NCBI GenBank assembly: GCA_009377605.1
Contig: WHTT01000045.1
Location: 289 to 51,155 of the forward strand
From: Luteitalea sp.
GTDB taxonomy: Bacteria > Acidobacteriota > Vicinamibacteria > Vicinamibacterales > Vicinamibacteraceae
Reading direction: 5' to 3'
DNA length: 50,867 bases
Made by a program: the position numbers and the translations under genes. A model generated the notes under the pieces. That model saw only the letters and a program-made list of their open reading frames with translations, was not told the origin of the DNA and did no database searches. How positions within the stretch are numbered: the stretch's first letter is position 1; each line of letters starts with the position of its first letter. This document shows positions 34,619 to 44,319 of this stretch, piece by piece.

Positions 34619-35291
34619 GCAAGTCGCCTGCCGAATGCGAAGGGGAGCGATACAGGTCGTGCTGAAGGATGTGCGACGCAACCAGGGGAGGGACCAGACC
34701 GTCCAGCGGCTCACCACGCGCGGCGCGCGTCCGGACGTCGGTCGAGGAGACAGCGGCAGTGGGGACGTCGACGAGCCAAATACGGCAGCGTTCGCCCGCC
34801 GCCCCGACAGATATGTCGCGGCGTGTCCCCCCGACCACGACGCGGTCGGCGGCTTCCGGAAGGGCGTCGGCGAGCGTGCTCGCCGCGACGCCGGGACGTG
34901 CCACTGCCACGAAGTGACACGCGTCGAGGAGGGCTGGATAGCGATGCCAGGTGGCCAATTTCAAGATCGCGTCTACGCCCGTGATGAAGAAAATCTCTGA
35001 TCCATTGTAGCCCAGCGTGTAAAGCTGCTGCAGCGTGTCCCAGGTGTAGGAGGTTCCCTCCCGGTGTAACTCGATATCCGAGACGCGGAAGTGAGGACGA
35101 CCATTGACGGCAAGCGCGGCCATGGCGAATCGGTGCCAGGCTGGCGCGACTGGCAGCTCACGCAGCGGCGGGACGCGCGCCGGCATCATCCAGACCTCAT
35201 CCAGGCCGAGGCTGACGCGTGCTGCCTCTGCCGCGTCGAGGTGTCCGCAGTGAATTGGATCGAACGTGCCACCCAAGATGCCCAACAACAT
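34605..35291 (-). CDS. nadD: nicotinate-nucleotide adenylyltransferase
   Basis: Forms deamido-NAD from nicotinate mononucleotide and ATP. Nucleotidyltransferase signature GGTFDPIHCGH at residues 7-17 and SSTDVRTR near 190. Length 228. ATG 35291 is preceded not by a ribosome site but by a heptamer array; translation may rely on coupling to obgE, whose stop is only 19 bases upstream. Confidence 0.95.
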   Translation of the reverse strand: MLLGILGGTFDPIHCGHLDAAEAARVSLGLDEVWMMPARVPPLRELPVAPAWHRFAMAALAVNGRPHFRVSDIELHREGTSYTWDTLQQLYTLGYNGSEIFFITGVDAILKLATWHRYPALLDACHFVAVARPGVAASTLADALPEAADRVVVGGTRRDISVGAAGERCRIWLVDVPTAAVSSTDVRTRAARGEPLDGLVPPLVASHILQHDLYRSPSHSAGDLHDQD

Positions 35292-35294
35292 CGC

Positions 35295-36664
<1,370 letters not shown>

Positions 36665-36697
36665 TGCTCGTCCTTGGATCCGCCGCCCTGCGTGCCG

Positions 36698-37030
36698 TTA
36701 CTGGTCCGTCACGATCTCTCGAATCGCGACACGCGTCAGGGTGGCGCGGTGCCCAGTCGTTCTGCGGTAGCCCTTGCGTCGCTTCATCTTGAAGACGCGG
36801 ATCTTCGGCCCCCTGACTTCGTTCTCGACGGTGCCTACCACGCGCACATTGGCGACGAACGGGCGGCCGACGACCACCTCACCCTTCGCGTCACTGCCGT
36901 CGGGGCCTACGAGGAGCACGCGCTCGAAGTGCACCTCCTGCCCCGGCTCCGCGGCCAACCGATCGACGGTCACCACGGTCCCTGGGACGACTCTCACCTG
37001 CCGGCCGCCGCTCTGAATGACTGCAAACAC
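36698..37030 (-). CDS. rplU: 50S ribosomal protein bL21
   Basis: FAVIQSGGRQVRV, GPKIRVFKMKRRKGYRRTTGHR and the terminal RIREI-like end identify bL21. GTG 37030 has GGAGGG eight bases upstream and gives 110 residues, the usual length. First gene of the rplU-rpmA-obgE-nadD-rsfS-comF operon. Confidence 0.97.
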   Translation of the reverse strand: MFAVIQSGGRQVRVVPGTVVTVDRLAAEPGQEVHFERVLLVGPDGSDAKGEVVVGRPFVANVRVVGTVENEVRGPKIRVFKMKRRKGYRRTTGHRATLTRVAIREIVTDQ

Positions 37031-37079
37031 GGACGTTACCCTCCGCAGGGGCACACTTTCACCCCAAACCGAAACCAAA

Positions 37080-37085
37080 AGTATA
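37080..37085 (-). promoter_or_regulatory. putative -10 of the rplU operon
   Basis: TATACT on the minus strand, 50 bp upstream of the GTG at 37030. The -35 area is GC-rich and not recognisable. Confidence 0.5.
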
Positions 37086-37146
37086 GCACAGGCCCCGCGG
37101 GCCGGCGGAGGTCGCCAGGCCTAAAAGAGCCTGTGAAGAATTCCTC

Positions 37147-37206
37147 GTAGCGCAGGCCTTTAGGCCTGCCAACGCCGCAATGGGCAGGCCTAAAGGCCTG
37201 CGCTAC
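37147..37206. repeat. REPIN with identical AGGCCTTTAGGCCT cores
   Basis: GTAGCGCAGGCC on the plus strand at 37147 and its exact inverted copy ending at 37206, separated by 11 bases; each arm is itself a hairpin with stem GCAGGCCT. The right copy supplies the TAG stop of the minus-strand lipoprotein gene. Confidence 0.93.
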
Positions 37207-38060
37207 TTCAGGAGAATCCTGACGCCGCGGATTCTCTGCTCGCTCAGGGCGTTGAGGAAGGAGGGGAGAATCGCGTCCATCATCTCGAAGTACGAGGACA
37301 GCGCGGGCACGTTCTGTTGCGGCATGTACAGCCGTTCTTCACGGTGGGCTTCGGTGTAGATCACCGTGCCGGTCCTGCCATCGATGAAGACGAACTTCGG
37401 ACGCAGAATGTAGCCTTTGCGCTCCATGTACACGCGCACCGGCCTGACCACGCGCCGACCAAGTTGATCGAAGTACTCGCGCTCCTGAACGACCGGGCCC
37501 GACCTTTGGTACGGCACGAAGTAGAGCGTGCCGGTCACGATGAGCGGCTGTTGAAACTCCTCGCCGATCTTCTTCCAATAATTGACGTCGGCAAAGATCG
37601 GCTCGTAGGTGGCAAGCTGCTTCTCATTGTGAATGGCCGGCGCCGACTGGCCGTCCGATGACACAGCAGGCGCGCCTCCGTTGCCCGTGGTTGCCGGCGG
37701 TGGCTCGGGTGCGCCGCTCGGCGCCGGCTCGGGAGGATCCTCGGTGGCCGCTTCGGTATTCCCTGGAGCCGCTGCCGGCTCCTGACCGCGCTCGAGGAGC
37801 GGTAACACATCGGCGTCGATCACGCGAAGGTCCGACTTGGTTCGCAGCTGGCTTCGCAGCAGTCGCACTGTTTCGAGGTTCGAATCGACGTCTTCGGAGC
37901 CGCCCGCGACGAAGCCCGCCACGAAGACGCGTTGGAAGGGCGAGACGTCGAGCTTTGGCCGGATCGGTGTTTCCACCGGGATCTCGTAGGCAGACGTACA
38001 CGCCGCACTCACGAGAAGGACGAGCACGCTAGCGAGTCGAGCTGCTGTGCGCGCGGTCAT
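37203..38060 (-). CDS. lipoprotein of unknown function
   Basis: No family recognised. ATG 38060 gives a signal with lipobox (VLLVSAAC). The N-terminal region contains a QRVFVAGFVAG strand reminiscent of CsgG-like or surface lipoproteins; a proline/alanine-rich linker (about residues 95-140) separates it from a C-terminal part with LIVTGTLYFVPY and RPKFVFIDGRTGTVIYTEAH. The stop TAG lies in a REP foot. It overlaps the upstream TPR gene by 32 bases, so the two probably work together in the envelope. Length 285. Confidence 0.8.
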   Translation of the reverse strand: MTARTAARLASVLVLLVSAACTSAYEIPVETPIRPKLDVSPFQRVFVAGFVAGGSEDVDSNLETVRLLRSQLRTKSDLRVIDADVLPLLERGQEPAAAPGNTEAATEDPPEPAPSGAPEPPPATTGNGGAPAVSSDGQSAPAIHNEKQLATYEPIFADVNYWKKIGEEFQQPLIVTGTLYFVPYQRSGPVVQEREYFDQLGRRVVRPVRVYMERKGYILRPKFVFIDGRTGTVIYTEAHREERLYMPQQNVPALSSYFEMMDAILPSFLNALSEQRIRGVRILLK

Positions 38061-38388
38061 TGATCTCTCTGAACAGATCGTAGTTCTGCTCAATCTGGAC
38101 GTTCGTCGGCTCGAGCTCGAGCGCCCGCTCGTACGCTTGCCGCGCTTTGCCGAAGGCGCCTGCGTGCTCATACGCCACAGCGAGGTTGTTGTAAGCCGCG
38201 GCATAGGTGGGATCGATTTGGACGGCCCGCTCCCAGCGATAGAGCGCCTCCTTCCAGAGGCCCTTCTGGGCCATCAGGATCCCGAACTCTACCTGCGCCC
38301 TCGCATCGTCGCGCGGCTCGGCCCGAGCCGGCGCTGGTACCAGGAGCGCCGCAAGCACCAGTGCCGAGAACATGGAACGCATGCCCAT
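38029..38388 (-). CDS. exported TPR-repeat protein
   Basis: 119 residues with a signal peptide (ending PARAEP) and about two tetratricopeptide repeats (ALYRWERAVQIDPTYAAAYNNLAVAYEHAGAF is the clearest, split as helix A and B, then KARQAYERALELEPTN). Predicted periplasmic adaptor. ATG at 38388 or 38382 is likely; TATAGT on the minus strand at 38402-38407 leaves little leader. Overlaps the following lipoprotein gene. Confidence 0.82.
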   Translation of the reverse strand: MGMRSMFSALVLAALLVPAPARAEPRDDARAQVEFGILMAQKGLWKEALYRWERAVQIDPTYAAAYNNLAVAYEHAGAFGKARQAYERALELEPTNVQIEQNYDLFREINDRAHSSSTR

Positions 38389-38444
38389 GAAACCAGCAAC
38401 CACTATAGCGAGCCGGTGCGAGGCCGCGCAAGGAGTTTTCCCCT

Positions 38445-38450
38445 TATACT
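38445..38450 (+). promoter_or_regulatory. putative -10 of the dprA operon
   Basis: TATACT facing dprA, about 250 bp upstream of the likely start codon; the intervening DNA is REP-rich. Confidence 0.45.
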
Positions 38451-38535
38451 GAAGGGCCAGGAGGTCAGGTCCCTCGGGTGATTCCGGGTGCCTGGCCTCT
38501 TCTTTTTTCGCTTTTCGTATACGCCGCCGGCTCGA

Positions 38536-38691
38536 GAGACCTTCAGGTCGAGCCCGTGCTACCTACGGAGCAGGTGGCACGCAGCGTCCAATGTACGAGC
38601 CCAGTGTACGAGCCCGGTGTACGTAGCGAGGGGTCTTCAGACCCCTCGGTCTTGGCCCCTCACCGGCCCGACCCTTGGTCGGGCAAGGGCC
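38536..38691 (+). repeat. cluster of REP-like hairpins in the dprA leader
   Basis: Three palindromes: GACCTTCAGGTC around 38538-38549, GTAGCG-footed GAGGGGTC/GACCCCTC at 38623-38648, and GCCCGACC/GGTCGGGC at about 38666-38684. A 26-bp stretch at 38556-38581 is an inverted, diverged copy of 47226-47251. The reading frame is open through all of this, but translation there is improbable. Confidence 0.8.
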
Positions 38692-38702
38692 CGGAGGGAA
38701 CC

Positions 38703-39809
38703 GTGCCCAACGACCTCGTGGATTCGGTTGCGTTGTCGCTCGCGGGACGCCGTCAGCCCGCCTTGCTGGCACGCTGGTTAGCGGAGCAGGGCCCCGGCCC
38801 GGGGACAGAGGAGGCACGTGTCTCTTTGCCAAGTGCCTCTTTCGAAGTACGAAAGCAGGGCTCCGCTCCCTCGTTTTTGCTGCGCGGCGCGCCGGGGCGA
38901 CCCTGGCCCGAATGGCGAGCGGAGGCAGTGCGGACACTGGATCTGGCGCGGCAGGCGGGCCTGGTGCCGGTGACGCGAGCCGACGCTGCCTATCCGCCTC
39001 GGCTAGCGACGATCGTCGATCCTCCTGTTGTGCTCTGGGTCCGCGGCGATCCAGCGGCGCTGGCGCTACCGATGGTTGCGGTGGTAGGGTCGCGCGCGGC
39101 GACGCCGTACGCGCTCGAGGTGGCGGCCGTGCTGGCCCGAGACCTCGCCGCCGAAGGTCTCGCCGTCGTGAGCGGTCTGGCTCGAGGCGTGGATGCGGCG
39201 GCGCACCGGGCGGCGCTGGAAGCCGGCCGGACGGTTGCCGTGCTCGGGTGTGGCGCTGATGTGACGTATCCTGCGGAGCACAAGGCGCTCGCCCAGCGGA
39301 TCGTGCGGACCGGCGCTCTGGTCAGCGAGCTCCCGCCGGGCACGCCGCCGCGGGCGCATCACTTTCCCCTCCGAAACCGCATCCTCAGCGGTCTGGCGCT
39401 TGCCGTTGTCGTGGTCGAGGCGTCGAATCGGAGCGGGTCGCTGATTACGGCACGCCTCGCGCTCGAACAGGGACGCGATGTCTTGGCGGTGCCGGGCAAC
39501 GTGCTCGCTGAGCACAACCGGGGCGCCCATGCGCTCCTCCGTGATGGCGCACGGTTGGTCGAGAGCGTCGATGACGTGTTGGACGAAATCGGTTGGCGCT
39601 CACAGGCCCGCGGTGGCGGCTCGATGGCGCGCACGGCGAGCGACTGGTTGCTCGCCGTCATGACACCGGGCGACGCGTGCGACGTCGATGCGCTCGTTGC
39701 GCGCACCGGCCGTGAGAGCGCGGCGGTGCTCGAACGACTCCTCGCGCTGGAGCTCGACGGCGTCGTCTCTCGCAGCGCCGGCCGGTTCACGCGCCGGGTG
39801 ACAGGGTGA
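38703..39809 (+). CDS. dprA: DNA-processing protein DprA
   Basis: RecA loader for incoming single-stranded DNA in transformation. Rossmann-type core: VAVVGSRAATPYALEVA, VSGLARGVDAAAHRAAL, TVAVLGCGADVTYP and LRNRILSGLALAVVVVEA. A C-terminal winged helix follows. GTG 38703 is chosen because GGAGGG precedes it and the upstream in-frame part is REP DNA. The N-terminal region has an extra segment (GPGPGTEEARV to SFLLRG). The end RRVTG and TGA are repeat-encoded. First gene of dprA-topA-trmFO-xerC. Length 368. Confidence 0.92.
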   Translation: MPNDLVDSVALSLAGRRQPALLARWLAEQGPGPGTEEARVSLPSASFEVRKQGSAPSFLLRGAPGRPWPEWRAEAVRTLDLARQAGLVPVTRADAAYPPRLATIVDPPVVLWVRGDPAALALPMVAVVGSRAATPYALEVAAVLARDLAAEGLAVVSGLARGVDAAAHRAALEAGRTVAVLGCGADVTYPAEHKALAQRIVRTGALVSELPPGTPPRAHHFPLRNRILSGLALAVVVVEASNRSGSLITARLALEQGRDVLAVPGNVLAEHNRGAHALLRDGARLVESVDDVLDEIGWRSQARGGGSMARTASDWLLAVMTPGDACDVDALVARTGRESAAVLERLLALELDGVVSRSAGRFTRRVTG

Positions 39810-39925
39810 GGGGGTGACTGGGTGAGGGGGTGATTTGGGAAGCGCGGGTTGAACGCCACGCCCACGTACGTTCGGGCAACCGCATTCACCCTTGTCACCT
39901 TGTCACCCCGTCACCTTGTCACGTT
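39796..39925. repeat. inverted pair of octamer arrays between dprA and topA
   Basis: Left: five GGGTGACA/GGGTGAGG-type units at 39796-39835, overlapping the dprA stop. Right: about five GTCACCTT units at 39885-39925. Interior of about 50 bp without a gene. Confidence 0.88.
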
Positions 39926-39974
39926 GTTGCTCCGGAGCCCCGTGCTAACGTAGAGATGCTGGTAGTGGAGGGTC

Positions 39975-42641
39975 ATGGCAAAACCGCTCGTCATCGTTGA
40001 GTCGCCCGCGAAGGCACGCACACTGCGTCGATTTCTCGGCGATCAGTACCGCATCGAGGCCAGCTACGGCCACGTGCGAGATCTGCCGGAGCGCGCCAGC
40101 GATGTGCCGGCCGCCATCAAGAAGAAGCCCTGGGGTCGTCTGGCCGTGGACGTCGATGGTGATTTCACTCCTTACTACGTCATCTCGCCTGACAAGCGGA
40201 AGCGCATCCAGGAGCTGAAGAGTGCACTGAAGGATGCGTCCGAGGTCATCTTGGCGACCGACCCGGACCGCGAGGGCGAGTCGATCAGTTGGCACCTCAG
40301 GGAAATCTTGAAGCCGCGCGTGCCGGTTCGCCGCATTGTCTTTCACGAGATTACCGAAGAGGCCGTGCGGGAAGCGCTCGAGAAGGCGCACGGTGTCGAC
40401 GAGCACCTGGTGCGCGCACAAGAGAGCCGTCGAATCCTCGATCGTCTCTTTGGTTACACGCTGTCGCCAGTGTTGTGGAAGAAAGTGCAGACTGGCCTCA
40501 GTGCCGGTCGTGTCCAGAGCATCGCCGTCCGCCTCATCGTGGAGCGCGAAGAAGAGCGGCGCGCGTTTCAGAGGGCGTCGTATTGGAATCTCGAGGCGGA
40601 CCTTTCGGGCGAAGGCCGTCGGTTTACGGCAACGCTCGGGCGGATCGGCGACCGCCGTGTCGCGACCGGTCGGGACTTCGACGCGTCAGGGACCTTGACG
40701 TCGAGCGACGTGCAGCGGCTCGATGAGGCCGAGGCGCGTCAGCTCAAGGAACGGCTCGAGAGCGGGCTGCCGTGGCGTGTCACGGCCGTCGACGCGAAGC
40801 CGGCGATTCAGCGACCCGCGCCTCCCTTCACAACCTCGACGTTGCAGCAAGAAGCGAATAGGAAGCTCGGGTTCTCCGCCGACCGGACGATGTCGGCGGC
40901 CCAGCGATTGCACGACGAAGGAGTCATCTCGTATCACCGCACGGACTCGACGACCCTCAGCGAGAAAGCGCTGCGCGAGGCGGCACGCGCCATTCGCGAC
41001 CGGTACGGTGACGCGTATTACGACAAGCCGCGGCAATATCAGACGCGCGTACGGAATGCCCAAGAAGCGCACGAGGCGATCCGTCCAACCGACTTCACGC
41101 GCCTTCCGCAGCAGGTCGTGGGAGATATGGACGGGGACGCGGCGCGCGTGTACGAGCTGGTCTGGCAGCGCGCGGTGGCGTCTCAAATGGCCGACGCGCG
41201 GCTCGTGCGCACGACGCTGGAGATCACGGCGCAGGATGATCGTGGCGTTCCGAGCGTGTTCTCCTCGAGCGGCAAGGCGATCGAGTTTGCGGGCTTCCTA
41301 CGCGCCTACGTCGAGGGCAGCGACGATCCGGCAGCGGAGCTCGGCGACCGCGAAACGTTGTTGCCGACCTGTCGCGTGGGTGATCTCGTTGAACGGGCTG
41401 GGCAGGATCGAGGCGGGCTCGAGCTCGGTGCGCTGGAGGCGCGCAGCCATGAGACGCAGCCGCCCGCGCGCTACACCGAAGCTTCCCTGGTCAAGCGGTT
41501 GGAGGAGGAAGGGATCGGCCGTCCTTCGACCTACGCGCCGACGATCGACACGATCATTCGGCGCGGCTACGTCTTTCGGCAGCACAAGGCGCTGGTGCCG
41601 AGCTTCACGGCATTCGCGGTGACGCAGCTCCTCAAGCGACACTTCGACGACTACGTCGACGTTGGATTCACCGCCGAGATGGAGGAGGACCTCGACCAGA
41701 TCTCGAATGGTCAGCGCGACTGGCTCGAGTTCGTCCGTGCCTTCTATCGTGGGGACGGCAAGCATCGAGGCCTCGAACAGCGCGTGCAGGATGACGACAG
41801 CATCAGCTATCCGGCCGTCGATTTGGGCGTCGATCCCGAGAGTGGCGAGGCGGTGCGGGTGCGCATCGGCCGGTACGGCCCATTTGTGCAGCTCGGTGAG
41901 GGTGGCCCCGGCCGGACAGCCTCGATCCCGGACGATGTCGAGCCAGCAGACTACGGCGTGGAGAAGGCGCTCGCCTTGGTCAAGGAGCGAGCGCAGGGGC
42001 CGCGTCAGCTCGGGACCGAGCCGTCGACTGACCTGCCCATTTACGTGATGAGCGGCCGCTTTGGTGCGTATGTCCAATTGGGTGAGGCGCCGGAGAAAGG
42101 ATCGAAGGCGCCAAAGCCAAAGCGGACGTCGCTGCTGCCGGGCATGACCCCGGACACGCTCACCCGCGAGGAGGCGCTGAAGCTCCTCTCACTGCCTCGC
42201 GAGCTGGGGCCGCATCCCGCTGATGGCGAGTTGATTGTCGCCGGGTGGGGACGGTTTGGACCGTACGTGAAGCACGGCAGCGACTTCCGCTCACTCGATC
42301 CGGGTGACGACGTGTTCGCGATCGATCTGGCGCACGCGCTGGAGCTCTTCGAGCGAGAGAAGCGAGGTCGTCGGCGGCAGGCGGCCAAGACGGTGCTGCG
42401 TGAGGTGGGCTCGCATCCGGAGAGTGGCGCGACGATTCAAATGCTCGCCGGCCGCTATGGTCCATACGTCAGCGATGGCGCCGTCAACGCCTCGCTTCCC
42501 AAGGGCGCGGATCCGCAGACGACGACGCTGGACGAGGCCGTTGCGCTGCTCGCGGCGCGCGCCGCGAGCGGGCCATCGCGCACGCGCATGGCGCGACGCA
42601 CCACGGCGCGCGGCGCCTCGAAAAAACGGAAGAGCGCGTAG
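39975..42641 (+). CDS. topA: DNA topoisomerase I (type IA)
   Basis: Relaxes negative supercoils. Toprim domain VIVESPAKARTL and ATDPDREGE; active-site Y320 in VISYHRTDST; GRPSTYAPTI motif near 510. Instead of C-terminal zinc ribbons there are four Topoisom_C-rpt repeats of the form RYGPFVQLGE, RFGAYVQLGE, RFGPYVKHG and RYGPYVSDG, ending in a basic tail (KKRKSA). Length 888. GGAGGG precedes ATG 39975. A heptamer array starts five bases after the stop. Confidence 0.96.
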   Translation: MAKPLVIVESPAKARTLRRFLGDQYRIEASYGHVRDLPERASDVPAAIKKKPWGRLAVDVDGDFTPYYVISPDKRKRIQELKSALKDASEVILATDPDREGESISWHLREILKPRVPVRRIVFHEITEEAVREALEKAHGVDEHLVRAQESRRILDRLFGYTLSPVLWKKVQTGLSAGRVQSIAVRLIVEREEERRAFQRASYWNLEADLSGEGRRFTATLGRIGDRRVATGRDFDASGTLTSSDVQRLDEAEARQLKERLESGLPWRVTAVDAKPAIQRPAPPFTTSTLQQEANRKLGFSADRTMSAAQRLHDEGVISYHRTDSTTLSEKALREAARAIRDRYGDAYYDKPRQYQTRVRNAQEAHEAIRPTDFTRLPQQVVGDMDGDAARVYELVWQRAVASQMADARLVRTTLEITAQDDRGVPSVFSSSGKAIEFAGFLRAYVEGSDDPAAELGDRETLLPTCRVGDLVERAGQDRGGLELGALEARSHETQPPARYTEASLVKRLEEEGIGRPSTYAPTIDTIIRRGYVFRQHKALVPSFTAFAVTQLLKRHFDDYVDVGFTAEMEEDLDQISNGQRDWLEFVRAFYRGDGKHRGLEQRVQDDDSISYPAVDLGVDPESGEAVRVRIGRYGPFVQLGEGGPGRTASIPDDVEPADYGVEKALALVKERAQGPRQLGTEPSTDLPIYVMSGRFGAYVQLGEAPEKGSKAPKPKRTSLLPGMTPDTLTREEALKLLSLPRELGPHPADGELIVAGWGRFGPYVKHGSDFRSLDPGDDVFAIDLAHALELFEREKRGRRRQAAKTVLREVGSHPESGATIQMLAGRYGPYVSDGAVNASLPKGADPQTTTLDEAVALLAARAASGPSRTRMARRTTARGASKKRKSA

Positions 42642-42646
42642 AACGG

Positions 42647-42808
42647 TTCTTAGTCCTTGGTTCTTAGTCCTTGGTTCCTGGTGCGTCGGCGGACGATAGG
42701 GGTCTCTGTCGGGATGGCGGGGCGATTGCGCGAATCCGGAATCAGAACAGCAGGAGCCAGGCACTGAGCACAGCGGACCAAGGACCAAGAACCAAGAACC
42801 AAGGACCA
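42647..42808. repeat. inverted pair of heptamer arrays between topA and trmFO
   Basis: Left: TTCTTAG, TCCTTGG, TTCTTAG, TCCTTGG, TTCCTGG (42647-42681). Right: CCAAGGA, CCAAGAA, CCAAGAA, CCAAGGA, CCA (42778-42808). The last AAGGA lies seven bases before the trmFO ATG and can act as its ribosome site. Confidence 0.92.
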
Positions 42809-42812
42809 GTCG

Positions 42813-44246
42813 ATGATTCGCATTGTCGGGGGCGGTTTGGCGGGATGCGAAGCGGCGTGGCAGGCGGCATCGCGCGGTGTGCCGGTCACGTTGTACGAGA
42901 TGCGCCCTGCGAGGCCGACCCGCGTTCACAAGACGGGCGAGCTTGCCGAGCTCGTGTGCAGCAACTCGTTCCGCGGCGACAAGCTGGACAACGCCGTCGG
43001 CCTGTTGAAAGAGGAGATGCGACGGCTCGGCTCGCTCATCATGCGCTGCGCCGATGCCAGCCGCGTACCCGCCGGCGCCGCTCTCGCCGTGGACCGTGAG
43101 CGGTTCTCGCGCGCCGTGACGGAAGCGGTCACGAGCCATCCTGGCATCGCGATCGAGCGATCTGAGTGCGCCGGGATTCCTGAGCCGCGTGACGGGTCGC
43201 CGGTCATCCTCGCGACTGGTCCACTCACGTCGGACTCGCTGTCCGAGGCGATACGCACCTTCGTTGGCGCTGATCACCTCTATTTCTACGACGCGATCAG
43301 CCCGATTGTCTTGGCCGACACGATCCGCAACGACAAGGTGTTCCGCGCGTCTCGCTGGGGACGAGACTCTCCTGATTCACCAGTACGTAGCGCGGGCCTT
43401 CGCCTCGCCGAAGGCGCGGCTTCGGCCGCGCCAAAGGCGGGCGAAGAAACAGCGCGCGCCTGTAGCGTCGAAGCGGCCGACGGTGATTACCTGAACTGTC
43501 CGCTGGATGCGGAGGAATACGCCCGCTTCTATGACGCGCTGATCCACGCGGAGTCTGCCACGGTGCACGACTTCGACAAGGAACGCTTCTTCGAGGGCTG
43601 TCTCCCAATCGAGGTGATGGCGCATCGCGGCTACCATACCCTGCGATTCGGCCCGATGAAGCCCGTTGGCCTGGTCGACCCACGCACGGAGGCACAGCCC
43701 TACGCCGTGGTGCAACTCCGCCAGGACAACCTGGCCGGCGATCACTACAGCCTCGTTGGCTTCCAAACGCAGCTCAAGTGGGGCGAGCAAGCGCGTGTGC
43801 TGCGGCTGATTCCAGGGCTCGAGGAGGCGGAGTTCGTGCGCTTTGGCATGGTGCACCGCAACACGTACATCAACGCGCCAACCGTGCTGCGCGAGACATG
43901 GCAAACAGACGCGCGCGCAGACCTCTTGTTCGCGGGACAGGTCTCCGGTGTCGAAGGGTACGTGGAATCGGCCGCATCCGGCCTGATTGCTGGGATCAAT
44001 GCCGCGCGCCTCGCGCAAGGGGACGATCCGCTGGCACCGCCCCGAACGACGGCGATCGGCGCGCTCGGCTATTACGTGTCACACGCCGACGCTTCGCGCT
44101 ATCAACCCACGAACATCACGTTCGGGATTATCGCTCCGCTGGATCGGAAACTGCGTGGCCGCCAGGCCAAGAAGCTCGCCCTGGCCGAGCGTGCGCTGAG
44201 CGATCTTGCGTCATGGATGGAGCCGGTGAGCGTCGCGCACGTCTAG
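42813..44246 (+). CDS. trmFO: methylenetetrahydrofolate-tRNA-(uracil-5)-methyltransferase TrmFO, with in-frame insertion
   Basis: Makes ribothymidine 54 in tRNA using folate and FAD. FAD motif GGGLAGCEAAWQAA at the N-terminus, ELVCSNSFR, DYLNCPLDAEEY and GQVSGVEGYVESAASG are typical. At 477 residues it is about 40 longer than usual: residues ~187-222 (from GRDSPDSPV to CSVEAAD) interrupt the normally continuous ASRYG..DYLNCP region. The inserted DNA is REP-like and starts with a GTAGCG foot. As the frame is kept the protein may still work, but the insertion is close to a conserved region. Confidence 0.93.
   Translation: MIRIVGGGLAGCEAAWQAASRGVPVTLYEMRPARPTRVHKTGELAELVCSNSFRGDKLDNAVGLLKEEMRRLGSLIMRCADASRVPAGAALAVDRERFSRAVTEAVTSHPGIAIERSECAGIPEPRDGSPVILATGPLTSDSLSEAIRTFVGADHLYFYDAISPIVLADTIRNDKVFRASRWGRDSPDSPVRSAGLRLAEGAASAAPKAGEETARACSVEAADGDYLNCPLDAEEYARFYDALIHAESATVHDFDKERFFEGCLPIEVMAHRGYHTLRFGPMKPVGLVDPRTEAQPYAVVQLRQDNLAGDHYSLVGFQTQLKWGEQARVLRLIPGLEEAEFVRFGMVHRNTYINAPTVLRETWQTDARADLLFAGQVSGVEGYVESAASGLIAGINAARLAQGDDPLAPPRTTAIGALGYYVSHADASRYQPTNITFGIIAPLDRKLRGRQAKKLALAERALSDLASWMEPVSVAHV
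43387..43420 (+). repeat. REP element inside the trmFO coding sequence
   Basis: GTAGCGCGGGCCTTCGCC followed by a complementary GAAGGCGCGGC; a second stem GGCGCGGC/GCCGCGCC overlaps it, and CTGTAGCG recurs at 43460. About 105 bp of non-TrmFO sequence surround it. Confidence 0.85.
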
Positions 44247-44319
44247 ACCTTCCGTCTTCGCGCTTCGGCGGACGAGTGACGTCGCGCGCACAGCGCACCC
44301 AGGGCCTGCAGCCGACACC

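Noticed and set aside
38478-38702. 75-residue N-terminal extension of DprA
   Set aside because: It is encoded by REP hairpins and does not resemble DprA; a good ribosome site precedes GTG 38703.
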